Assembly: GCA_001465935.1 (NCBI GenBank)
Contig: LNKV01000003.1
Location: forward strand, 1,060,363-1,124,362
Length of the DNA: 64,000 nucleotides
Direction of reading: 5' to 3'
Origin: Clarireedia homoeocarpa
Lineage: Eukaryota; Ascomycota; Leotiomycetes; Helotiales; Rutstroemiaceae
Shown piece by piece: positions 47,411 through 58,308 of the stretch; positions within the stretch are counted from its first letter, which is position 1, and every line of letters begins with the position of its first letter. The notes beneath the pieces were generated by a model that searched no databases, was not told where the DNA came from, and worked only from the letters and a program-made list of their open reading frames with translations. The position numbers and the translations under genes are program-made.

Positions 47411-49592
47411 GATATCGATTGAAAACAAGATCAATTATATCCTGTGTTGTATATCGACCTGGTATCGTAAAATTATTCTTCAAAACGCTCTGCGTATTCT
47501 GATGTGATAGGAAATAGTATTATTAAAAGAGGGTATACTTCGCTCAACGAAGACTGCTATGTAAAACGAGGGGAATAAACGGCGACGACAAAAAAAATAA
47601 AAATGACAACAACACTACAAGCCGACTACAAATCGAGAAGAATAGCACGAGAAGGAAGGAAGGCCCAAAACTGCGACTTGGGTCACCAATATGTTTATAC
47701 TGACAATGCACTTCCATATTGCCTGCCAAGTTGTCACTAGACGGCGCTAAGCAAAGACTTGGCCTCTGTTGATGCGGTCCCAATCCGGCCCACAGTCTAT
47801 TGAACAACCGGAAAAAGGTAAGCGTTAAGGGAACGCTGATCGTCGGCATTGAAAGAGGGTGGGACTTCCAAAAATGGTGGGTAAAGCCCATATCGTTCAT
47901 GACGCTAGGCATCGGGTCATAAACCAGCATCCAATAACAGAGTGTGACTGTGCAACCTCGTTGCACCTAGTCGGCAGTGATGGTGGTGTTCCAACGAGTT
48001 ATTGGAGTACAAGAAATCAATTTTTTCTCGTCGATGCGACCTTGTAGGAATGCGCGCGCGACCATTAATTGCGGCCCTGACATTGTTGGCGCTTACGTGC
48101 ATAGCGTCAGCCAATGAGAATGTGTATAGCGTGCAGAACCGAGTGATTCGTGGAACTTACAAACCACGAGCGCGTATTTTTATATCTTTGCAGGGGACCA
48201 CGGTCATCGCAGCAGCACGGATCTAACTGAGTTTGACCTGGTCGTGGTCCGCCATTGAATGACTGGATGTGGTGTGCAGTTGGTTCGCATGGTATAACCA
48301 TTAAAAGAAGCCACCACCTTCAAGTAGCAAGGAAGAAATCGAGGTGGCAGAACTCGCTGCATACGTCGTATCTCCAAAAAGAGACATTGTCTCTGTCCGT
48401 CCAGCATGAGCATGGTACCTGCAGCACCACGAATATTGGCCGACCTGCTGCTTGGTCAAGAGGGGAAACTGGTTCGAGATTGGGTTGCGGCTTTCATCTC
48501 AGCCTGAGCCAATGAGAGCGCTGTACGACGCAGAAAATGGCATCCGAATAATTGAAAACCCATCGCAGTATGGCGCCGACGTTAAGAAGAGTATTGGGAT
48601 TGAGAAGACCGACAGCTTACTTGGTGGAAAACCCATTCATCTTGTAGCATCACGTGAGACGCTCCTACGCCGAAATGCGCCGATCCTGCCCTACGGCGCC
48701 CGTGCGAGCCTACTCTGCACACACCAGAGTGTGGTCTGTGATCTTGTGTTTGTTTACACAGTTGGCCTGCGATCTCCTGGACTCGGCTAGATGACATATC
48801 GATAAGGAGTCCCGAAGCTCGTCGGTTGTAAGATTACAGGAGACTCCCATCCAACTGCAGTACAAGTCATATCCATATATATCAATTGAAGACGTCTAGT
48901 AACCTATTCCCAACCAAAGCAAACACCAAATGGATCTCCGCACACAATCCAAACCCGCAAATACGTTGAGTAACTACATTAGCCACCGATGGGATGAAAA
49001 AAATGCAAACACACAGCTGGGCAAGCGCTTATGTCAAACAACATCCGTTCCGTGTGTCGGGTCTCGACCACCCCAGAGGCGTTGCAGAGATCGACGAAAT
49101 ACAGAAACACCATTTATTTGATATATCACACGACGAGGCATAGTACACACGTCAGAAATTTCGTGATATTTTCGAATTTGTTTCATTTTCTCAGCTACTT
49201 GAAATAGAGCAGAAAACACAACAAGTAATGTTTTGAAACAAGCCAAATTAAGAACAAAGAACTTATTCCTACATGATATACAGTCAAGAGACAAAATCAC
49301 AAGTTCGCAACTAGGATATCTCAGGTCTTCTGGGGCCATCAGATTAGTAAATAATAGTTCTTAATATCCAAACTCGACTTGAACAATCAGAAATTCTCTA
49401 TCCAGATGTCACTCAGACAACCAAACATGTAATTTTTCAATATTCAAACCTCACTTAAATGTTCAAAGATGTAACTTCTCAATATCCAAACTTCACTCAA
49501 AAAATCAGACGTTAGAATTGGTTAGAAGCTAGTATAGCTATTAATGCAAGTGCCGCAGTCGCGGTTAGCTAAGCATCATATTTTTTTTTAAA
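47411..49592. other. Gene-poor stretch of 2.2 kb
   Basis: No gene supported. A 140-codon minus-strand frame at 47544-47966 lies directly upstream of the methyltransferase gene and could be leader sequence. A T10 run is at about 49580-49590. Direct near-repeats (AATATCCAAACT(C/T)(G/C)ACT and similar) occur at 49362-49500. Confidence 0.45.
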
Positions 49593-51948
49593 CTAATCGC
49601 TGTTGTCAGTTGCCTCAGGGTATACTAGAGCACGGATTATCGACTCCAGCTCAACCTTGCATAGCACGCTCGCATCTCCTTTTTGCTTAGCCGGCTTCGT
49701 AGCGGTGGCCCAGACTCTCAAGATCAAGTCGCGATCCGTTGCACTAAAGGTTTGGCGCTCAAGAAAGCCCTCAATGGTCTCGACAACAAGATTTGAAAGA
49801 CTTGAATTGCCGTCTGACGATTTTTGGGGTTGAACAGGTCCATCTGCTGTCACAAAAGCATACCGAACGTCCATTGCCCCGTCCCCTTGACCGCCCTTGT
49901 GGTTATCTCCGAGAAGTACCATTGTCCACTCACCCGGTTCAATCTTCGCACAATGCTTCCACCAGCCTCCTTTACTCAAGCTCCAACTGTCGCGCGGCGA
50001 TTTATAAAAGTACTCGCACATAGGATAGATCTGGGCAGAGTTCTCGGTGCCGTCTAGAGCACTAGGCATAGCGACCTGCTTTGCAAGATTTATGACCGGA
50101 GGATCTATGGTCCCTAAATCATGGGTTGCCCTCTGGCAGAGTAAAAAGCCCAAGTATTGAGTCAAGGCAGACATCAATAGAGGCGGTGCAAGGTTTACCT
50201 CTTCCAGTGGTATACATGTCCACCTATGTGCATTCTTCTCGTGTTTATCTAAAACTGCCTCCATGTTGATCCTACCATCTTTGTCGCGGAATCTGGGTGG
50301 ATCGTAGGCGCAGCTCAAAATCAAGACTTGTCGAATGATGGGCTTCATATAGCCATACAGAGACTTCTCTCTTGGCACCGGTTTTGCATATACATCATTG
50401 TCTTTTCCAGCAGAGAATGGTAATGCAAACTGTTCTGAGTCGAGAAGCTGAGTGGTTTTCCCTTGAAATAACTGAATCTTCTTGTCCAGTGGTATCTGTG
50501 GTGTGCCCAAAAGGCGTAGGGTTTTGAGACCTGGAAAAGTATTTAAAATTTCTTTGATAGCTTCCTCGGTCAGGTTCTGATTTCCAGATAGGTCCAGAAT
50601 GACAAGTCCTTCAGGGTTAGCCGACCGCCCTTTCAGAATATCCATGATTTGAATGGGATTGAGATCAGAAAATGGACTGAGGTCGATAGAAGTATCATTC
50701 TTCAAAGCAATACTGAGAAGACGTCGAGCAGATACAGACTGGGTGATGATAGTAGGATCATCACATGCCTTGGCCTTGACCTTTGGGAAAAAGTCCCCTA
50801 GGAGCGATGCACTTTCTAAAATTTCGGGAAGGTCCAATTCTGGACTCTCGAATGCTGCTTGAATCGTTTGGGCAAGTGTTGATGACCTCAGTGTTCCTCG
50901 TGTTGATAGTCCCAGCTGCAACTGGCCAAGAGTTGGTCCGAGTCCTTCAATGCTCAATTTTTCTAATTGTTCCAACACAATGTTTAGCTGCAATTCACCA
51001 AGCTTTGCATAATTTTTCATGGTATTTTCCAAACAGAAACTGCATTGACATACCGGCATCCAGATTCCTAACCTCATCCCACTGAGAATTGCCTTCGTCA
51101 TCGATAAACTCCACTATCCAATCGTCACTAGGCCACGCGCTATTCAAGGCTCGACCGTCGATCAGTGGCAGAGTCTTATAAGCTTCTCCCTTGTCGATTC
51201 CGTATGCTTCTAGATAAGTAGAGGCAGACAACGGTGCCATTAATTCCACCTCCCCTTCTGACTCCATTCCATTGAAATCGACAAAACAATATCGTACTTT
51301 CTCAAGATCGGTGATGTCCAAAACGGTAATCCCGTTATTGTTATCACCACCGTCGTAACTTGTATTAAATCCAAGGACATGAGTCTCATAATGATAGGCA
51401 TCATCCGGTCGGAGAGACGATCCAACAGTAAGACATGTGGTGATAAATGGAAATGGTGTAACATAATGGGGGGCGAAGCCAAATGCTCCGTCTTGGGTCC
51501 AGTATTCCTCATCCAAATGTGTAGCCGATCTTAGTTCATGCTTGAGAGCCCATCTATTGGCAGGGCATTGGAAAATTTTCATGAGATTGAGACATGTTTG
51601 GATGGCTGAAAATCCGTAGAGCCATTCTGCAAAGTTGTTAGTAGAGGGTATTGGTTTCTTCGGTGCAAAACCTAGCGAGTTCTGGAAAAGAAATGTACAA
51701 ACAATCGTCCATTTGATCTAGCAAGTCTGGAGATTGTACGACTCGCTGCTTCAAATTTGGGAACGATTGTTCTTCAATGAAATATGCGGTTACAGAGATA
51801 GTCATCTGGAGGTTCTTCTGCACTGCAGATGGGGCAAAGACGGAATGCGCTTTGTAGGTAGAGAAGACTTACGATGGTGAACCGCTGCCAACCCGCGATA
51901 TCGTGTTCCGATCTTGGCAATAATGAAGATTTGATGTCGCTGTCCCAT
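49593..51948 (-). CDS. Lineage-type fungal protein with conserved N-terminus and small LRR stretch
   Basis: Exons 51948-51873, 51626-51054 and 50962-49593 give 672 aa. The N-terminus MGQRHQIFIIAKIG, then RYRGLAAVHHQWLYG, is one I recall from many uncharacterised proteins of filamentous ascomycetes. Around residue 325 a leucine-rich segment appears (LVILDLSGNQNLTEEAIKEIL, then LKTLRLLG), probably one or two degenerate LRRs. The C-terminal 250 residues contain WWKHCAKIEPGEWTMVLLGD and no recognised domain. No signal peptide or membrane span. The first intron is long for this window (246 nt); it is supported by phase and the intact HHQWLYG. The second (91 nt) was chosen among three acceptors as the only one in frame. 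Function unknown. Confidence 0.75.
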
Positions 51949-52201
51949 GGTGAGACACTGAGAAATTGACAAGTACTGGATTGGCTGGAAACGTAAAAGT
52001 TGAGTACAATTCCAAGTTGATCAGCTTCCTGAGTAATGAGAAAGGGCTCGTAGGAAGGAGGTCGTGAAGTGAATTTATCTAAAGGATTGTTGCACGAAAG
52101 AGGGGCAGCTTCTCAATTAAATAAAGTCGCGACGTAGGCACGTAACTAGGCACCAACCAGGCAGCGGAAAAGTTATACCTAAGGCCGAATCAACTTTGTG
52201 C

Positions 52202-52251
52202 TGCTGCGTTCTGCATGTATATCAGTTGCTGCGTTCTGCAGGTATACCAGT
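52202..52251. repeat. 25-bp tandem duplication
   Basis: Two adjacent copies starting TGCTGCGTTCTGCA, differing at two positions (T/G and T/C). Confidence 0.9.
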
Positions 52252-52878
52252 ATTTCCTTTTTCCGGCAAGAATTGAACGAGGGATTCTTGATTGCATGTG
52301 TCGAGGATATATACATGCAATGCGAAGATGTGTTCCGGTCCATACGTCCAATAGACTGGATTTATGACTGGACTAGTCTATTAGCCAATGGACATAGTCG
52401 ACGTGTAAATAGGAGGCCATTCATAAATAACTATATATAAACACTTTTAATTCGTATCTCAACTAGTCTATTTATAAATCAATATAGTCTATATACAAAT
52501 ACTGTTTAACCGATACCTAAGGGTGGAACCCATAGTGATTAGCTCAAGGCGGAGTCTTCGCTTATGGTTACCGAACACGCGGGTCACACATGCAAATCTC
52601 TTCCTTCTCTCTTCATAGAACCGTTTATAGTTTAACTTAATCTAAACCTACGTTTCCAAGCTTCTTGGACGCAGACCCTCACACTTACTATCGCTTTTTT
52701 CCTTCGATACTAGTACTTTCCCAGTATATAACACTATACTAGCTAGCTGTCTATAGTCATAATCCTTATCGGTATAACAGTAAACTAAGTATTTACATTC
52801 GTTCTTCTAACAGCTATATCTCTTAGTAACATATAAATCCTTTATATTTGTATGGTATTATTACCCTTTCAGATATTG

Positions 52879-52901
52879 ATGAATGGACTACGTCCATTCA
52901 T
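52879..52901. repeat. Short palindrome, 10-bp arms, 3-nt loop
   Basis: ATGAATGGAC and its exact complement GTCCATTCAT are separated by TAC. It sits in the AT-rich stretch 220 bp from the P450 stop codon and has no evident role. Confidence 0.85.
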
Positions 52902-53125
52902 GAAATGGGGAAATTTACGTACGGACCGGAACAGATGCATACACTTGGTGCTGCTCTCACTGCTTTCAATCAGGCACCACTACACTAGTCATCACCTTGA
53001 GGCGTTGTGATGCAGACCTTGCGATAAGGCGGCCTTTGCAAAGGCTTCAAATTGATTCAGTTATACATGATAGGGAACCAAAAACCTACTATACCTGGAC
53101 AGCATTATCGTCCAATATATCCAAA

Positions 53126-54762
53126 TCAAACATTTGCCCTCCTCTTAATTCCCACCATGCATTCTAGCGGCTTTCGCAAAAATCCCTCCCTTGTTTCCAA
53201 CTTATCTTGGTACAGATCAAACTCATATCTCCTGAACGTCGTACTAACAATCAGAGCCAGTTCCATCTCCGCTACATTTCTTCCTACACAGCTTCTTGGT
53301 CCGTAGCTGAACGGAATGAAGCTGTTTTTTTGCCTCTCGGTTAGGTTGTTCCATCTATCCGGCACAAATTCATCAGCGTTGTCTCCCCAGATTTCCTTGG
53401 AGTGATGAATAGTGTATGCTGGTACAGATAGAACGGTGTGTCCAGGGAAGAAATGTCCGCAAACTTCAGCTCCTCCAGGGGGAACAACACGAGGCAGCCC
53501 CAGAGATGAAGTGGAATGAATGCGAAGCGTCTCTTGAATAACATTATCCAAGTATTTCAAGTCTTTGACCATATTGAAGGTTGGGACATCGACACCGACA
53601 GGGATAGCATCATCTAGTTCCTTCTGTAGTTTTTGAAGCACACCTGGTGTTTTGCAGATCCAATACAGAATAGCACAGGAAGTGTTAGACGTAGTATCAG
53701 AACCAGCGATGAGTTGGGTTAAAGCTTCAGCAGTGAGCTCCGCTCGGCCAAGCTTGGCACCCGATTCGTCTTTTCCCTCCATGAGACGAGCCAGAAGATC
53801 AACACGGTCTATATCTTGCTTACTTTCAAGACGTTGGCTAACTCGCGCAACAGCAATGCCAGCTAGGTTCTCCACGGCTGCGAGCCCTTGGCTGAAAAAC
53901 GGATCGGGCAAATATTTGGCATACGGTTTGAGTTGTGGAAGACAGCCAAGAGTACCAGAAACCTCACCACGACGGTTCAGAACTTCGACAGCCGGAGCGT
54001 ATGTTATTGGGGCGTCCGGTGTCTTCCTGATTTCTGTTATATCTTTGCCCTTCTCTAACATACCAAAGGGAGCTCCAAATGCGAGATCACCAATAATGTC
54101 GAAAGCGAGATAGTTGAACCACTGTAAGTAATATATTAATTAATACATAATAGAATTGAGTATTATTTGAAGTGGGAGATTCCACGTACGTGAAGGCAAT
54201 CAATCTTTGCATACTGCCCGTGGGCGTTGTTAGACAAGGTATCCCATTGTTTCACAAACAATTCCAAGTTACCATGCATGTACTGTTCGAACTGTCCGAT
54301 GCTCTTTGCCGAGAATGTATGCGAAATCGTCTTTCGCTTCCTCGTGTGCTCAGTACGATCTCGAGTGTTGAACAGACCTCTTTGGATTGAGACGAAAGCA
54401 TCGTAATACTCGCTGTGAGAAAGGTTAACACCGCAAAAAGACTGTATTGAAGGGAAAACTCACGACTTCAAAAAGCCATTCCCATGGCCGTAGACGATTT
54501 GAATAGCAGCATCGTCTGCGATGCTGACATGATCCGGTTGTATACGAACGAGCTTCCCATACTTCTTATGCGCATCGTCTACACTCAGGTACCGCTTTCC
54601 CTGTCGAGCCTGGAGTAAGAGCCACAGTCGAGTAAACTTAGCCGCGATAGGTCCGGGAATATCTCTAAGGGCAGCGTTGGAGGTAAAGTATGGGACGACG
54701 AAGAAGAGGACAAGAGCGACAGGAATAGTATATGGCGTCACCAAAAAGTCGAGGATCGCCAT
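53126..54762 (-). CDS. Cytochrome P450, CYP53-like (benzoate 4-monooxygenase type)
   Basis: ER membrane haem monooxygenase; CYP53 enzymes para-hydroxylate benzoate, a step of aromatic-acid breakdown. Exons 54762-54464, 54412-54190 and 54121-53126 give 505 aa. There is one N-terminal membrane anchor (IPVALVLFFVVPYF) followed by DIPGPIAAKFTRLW. CYP53-style pieces are KYGKLVRIQPDHVSIAD and LFNTRDRTEHTRKRKTISHTF. The I-helix is AGSDTTSN, the K-helix ETLR, and the haem loop FSYGPRSCVGR near residue 449. The splices are phase 2 and phase 0. The family is assigned from memory of motif style, so the subfamily and substrate need a tree. Reductase partner is not in the window. Confidence 0.9.
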
Positions 54763-55448
54763 TTTTACCCGTAGAATATAGACCTTGGACAAGAACTATT
54801 GTTTGCGGTTAAAAATGCGCGATGTCTTGCCGTATGCGAGGTGGTGTAGGGTTGAATAAAGCTTTGAGCACAAATAACAATAAAAAGCAGTTATCTTGAA
54901 CAATTGCCAGAATAACTTCCACTTTGGTACAAAACCTCATCAACCAAAATTGTCATGATTGCAAGAGTGGGAAGAGCAGCGACATTGGGTTCAATTATAC
55001 CTGAAGCTCGCCGAACTACTATATGCCGATACTGAGGCCGTTTGCCCGCACGTTCCACATACTGACAGCTTATTTCACGCTACCCGTCATCCCCACACTT
55101 TCCGCTCCGTAGGGTTCAAATCTGGGAGACCAATCATAAGAGGCGACATTATACTCATCACGGCGTTCTCTCGGAGTCTTCAACCTTTCTTACTTCACAT
55201 GAGCGTCTGGGCAGAGTTGGTGGCATTGCTCTCCAGGTACTCAACTGCCTTACCTTGAAGCCGACAAATATTTTATCCGCTTCGTGCATGAACGTTGAAG
55301 GATGTCATGCTGTGCACACCATCTACGGATCGGATAGGTCGGAGAACCTTCCATCGATTCTCGATTTACATAACTGCTTGCTGCAAGGTCAAACATAATA
55401 CGCTGTGGCTTCCGCAAGCAGCGGAATTCTACCGACGACGTATCAGCG
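54763..55448. other. Intergenic: P450 promoter and epimerase 3' flank
   Basis: No gene or repeat seen. Confidence 0.45.
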
Positions 55449-56380
55449 TTATAGCTTTCCTCTCCTACTGTCAACAGCCTTTCGAAGCTTGGCAATGACC
55501 TCTGAAGGGTCATTGGCTCCAAACACAGCGCTCCCGGCCACGATAACGTTTGCTCCAGCATCGGCAGCTTGATCAATTGTTCCAGGTCCCAAGCCGCCAT
55601 CAACCTCAATATTGAGGTCGGGGTATCGCTTCCTCAATTCTGCAACCTTTGGCAATTCGGATGCCATAAACTTTTGTCCTCCGAATCCGGGGTGTACAGT
55701 CATAACTAGCACCATCTGGAATTGTCAATCACTCTCCCACCTTCTCCAGACCCGGGGCGCACTTACATCTGGTTTTTCCTTCTCGTCAGAGCTTTCGAGA
55801 ATATCCCACAACACATCGACCTTTGTATCCGGCTTGATCGCTATTCCAGCTAACATTCCACAGTCGTGTATGTATCGGATCAGCTCTTTGGGGCTCGTCT
55901 TCGATTCACTCGTAGCTTCCGGGCTTTCCGCTGCAGTGCTCGAGATGGCAGCTTCGTAGTGGAAGCAATATAAGTCACATCCCGCCTTCTGAAACTCCTT
56001 GACCCATTTTTTCGGCTGCGTACGTTATTCCGTCAGTCTCTCACGTTGAGATTGGCAGCTCGTGGACCTCTATACCTCTGCAATCATCATATGGCAGTCA
56101 AATGTTCCCTTTCCGTGCTTGTTGCTTGGTCGGTCGACATGGCTTCTTATCTTTGTGACAACTGGAGCTCCGAACGTAATGTTTGGCACGAAATGGCCGT
56201 CCATGATATCAACCTAACAGCAAAGGCGTCGGATTAGCTTTTTCCATCTCACGCGGCATTCCGGAGTTTACATACATGGAGCCAGTCCGCTCCATTTCCA
56301 ATTGTGTCAGAACATTCTTTTCCGAGCTTTGCGAAATCTGCGGATAGAATGGACGGTGCTATAATCGCTGGAGGCGACAT
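55449..56380 (-). CDS. RPE1: Ribulose-phosphate 3-epimerase
   Basis: Pentose phosphate enzyme that interconverts ribulose 5-phosphate and xylulose 5-phosphate. Exons 56380-56276, 56213-56076, 56015-55767 and 55715-55449 give 252 aa; all introns are phase 0. The TIM-barrel signature is complete: IIAPSILSADFA at the N-terminus with Ser and Asp, VDIMDGHFVPNITFG, FDCHMMI with the metal-binding His, MTVHPGFGGQKF and EVDGGLGPGTI with the catalytic Asp, ending in VAGSAVFG. A Ser/Glu-rich insert near residues 105-125 (SSTAAESPEATSES) is longer than in yeast, as in other filamentous fungi. It is transcribed in the same direction as the P450 downstream, with 686 bp between. Confidence 0.96.
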
Positions 56381-57172
56381 ATTCAGAGGAATAATTGAAA
56401 GATACGCTGACTATTTAGGAAGAAATTGTGAATTTAGATTAGAGTCTGACAGAAACACCGGAGTTTGTTTACTTTGCTTGAGCAATGACGCTGCCAGATT
56501 CTTGATTCTTGGTGGGGTGCGCGGGGTTCAGATTATTACAGCCTATAATTTGAGGCATTCACGGCAACATTGCAGATAACCCCGAGCTCAATCCTTTCTT
56601 TGTACGACTCTGCAAGAGCTTGCACCGAGCAAATGCGGGGAAGTCAAATCAAGCAATGTGTCTCACGATGCACTTTCGACGCCTTTACAATACCAGCCTG
56701 GCGATCTCATCCAATCAGGTGAGGAAACCTCCGCATCGTACCAAAGCTTGATTTCTATAGTCTTCTCTTTAGTCTTCTCTTTAGTCTTCTCTTTAGTCTT
56801 CTCTCTAGTCTTCTCTCTAGTCTTCTCTCTAGTATATATTCCTATCTTCGTCCTGTCGTCTCGGGGAATACAGCAGCGTACAACGATCAATATATGACTA
56901 CAAACTGTCGGGCTATTGCGACAAATGTCATGTATCTATCCATCCGCAAACCTTTTTGATTGATCAAGTGCTTCAAACCCCTCAACCTGCCAGGTCTCGT
57001 ACGATGTGACGAGACTTTTGCTTCAAGCATAAATCGCACGATTTTTCTACCCTTATCTACTCGGCCTTGCAACTTTGGAGAATTATCTACTCTGTTGTTC
57101 TCCTTTCACTCAGTTTTTCATTTGTCCACACTGGTACGAAGTCTGCCCTGAAACCCCCCACCACGAGAAAGT
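56381..57172. other. Divergent promoter region with a 12-bp tandem repeat
   Basis: Between the epimerase and the small unknown gene. Only the 72-bp repeat stands out. Confidence 0.5.
56761..56832. repeat. 12-bp tandem repeat, six copies in two blocks
   Basis: Three copies of TCTTCTCTTTAG followed by three copies of TCTTCTCTCTAG. All copies within a block are identical, so the array grew by two rounds of duplication. It is an uninterrupted pyrimidine-rich tract apart from the AG ends. Confidence 0.95.
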
Positions 57173-58008
57173 ATGATGGCCGCCGCCCCGTTGCTCATAG
57201 CCTATCGGACGCCAGTCGATGTAGCTATTCCCTACAGCCGCTATAGCTCACCTGCATTTCCCGCCTTCAGTCCGTATGAGTAAGTGCTCGCTCTCATATA
57301 ATGCAGCTCAGTATAGAGGTTTCTATTTTGGCTCTATATCTCGCTCGTGCAATTTTGATGCCCATTGTGGCACGAGCGCTTGGAATATCTCACTCTTGTC
57401 CTCGTCGATCGCAGCATCACCAGAACCACTAACACTCACTACCCTGGCAGCTCCGATAATGAGCCTCTTCTACCCTCCCATCATCGATCAACTCTTTCTA
57501 ACCATCCTTTCGCACCGCACACCTACTCCCAGCATATGTACGCCGCCCCTCAATTCTGCAATACTCGTCTGACCGACGACTCAATCATTCCTGCGATTGT
57601 CATCGATGTTATTCCCAAAGACGTAGAGCATCACGAAACCTCCGATGACGATAAGAATCATCATGGGCGACGAACCAGCCTGTTACGACGAGTGATACAC
57701 AAGGAGAAGAAAGATAAAGAGAAGAGTGTAGAACATGATGGTCCGAGAAGGATTACCAAGGTAGTTTATATGCCGAGAAGAGAGTATGCACTCCCAGATT
57801 ACTACTTTCAGAAGACGTATAGAAAATATATGCTAATCAACTCTCGCCGTTCAACAGCTATTACAAGTGGTTCGCCAGAGGTCAAGGAGGTGAATACATA
57901 GGCACGGAACCACACAAACGATGGACGGAAGAAGAGTTGGAAACAACTTTTGGGAGGTACAGACCGCCCGTGAACAGGAGAACTGGAATGTTCTGGGGAC
58001 GTGGTTGA
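57173..58008 (+). CDS. Small fungal protein of unknown function, 196 aa
   Basis: Exons 57173-57279, 57451-57783 and 57858-58008 join in phase 2 at both introns and give 196 aa. The N-terminal half is Pro/Tyr/His-rich and disordered; the middle is a charged block (RVIHKEKKDKEKS); the C-terminal 60 residues look ordered: RRDYYKWFARGQGGEYIGTE, then HKRWTEEELETTFGRYRPP and the end GMFWGRG. The compact C-terminus with conserved-looking Trp/Tyr/Gly suggests a real conserved gene, but I do not recognise it. No signal peptide or membrane span. A 34-nt A run begins 32 bp after the stop. Confidence 0.75.
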
Positions 58009-58039
58009 TTCATACATGGACAGATTGAATGTGTGGCTC

Positions 58040-58040
<1 letters not shown>

Positions 58041-58074
<34 letters not shown>
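58041..58074. repeat. Homopolymer A34
   Basis: Uninterrupted run of 34 A, 33 bp beyond the stop codon of the gene at 57173-58008, on its sense strand. Length is outstanding for this window; accuracy of such runs depends on the assembly. Confidence 0.8.
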
Positions 58075-58077
<3 letters not shown>

Positions 58078-58308
58078 TGACGCGCAAGTTGTGAGTTTTG
58101 TTAAGAACCTGGCTGAGATTGATATGAACGGAATTTCAAAATTACATATCTCTTTGATTTTTGGAGTTAATATACCCAGGAAATCGAAGGCTGGATCATG
58201 GAGCAATACTACCTTGCTATACCAGTTCTATGCATAGTATTAAAAGTAGTTCACCTGTGAACTTGTCTCATTATTGTATACAATGCTCCTAATAACCATC
58301 TCTTTCTT

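Larger units (their letters stand above)
51949..53125. other. AT-rich, gene-poor stretch of 1.2 kb
   Basis: Holds the 25-bp tandem duplication and the palindrome listed separately; 52435-52870 is visibly AT-rich with many TA steps. No frame of weight. It may be a decayed repeat, but no terminal repeats or coding remnants are visible. Confidence 0.5.

Noticed and set aside
51638..51823. 61-codon frame in the first intron of the MGQRHQIF gene as an extra exon
   Set aside because: No donor in the phase needed to rejoin the downstream exon; skipping it keeps HHQWLYG intact.
55105..55135. GGTTCAAATC resembling a tRNA T-loop
   Set aside because: The flanking bases do not pair and no acceptor stem is found.
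56663..56890. Lys-Glu-Thr repeat protein on the minus strand
   Set aside because: It is the translation of the 12-bp tandem repeat with no promoter or conserved flank.
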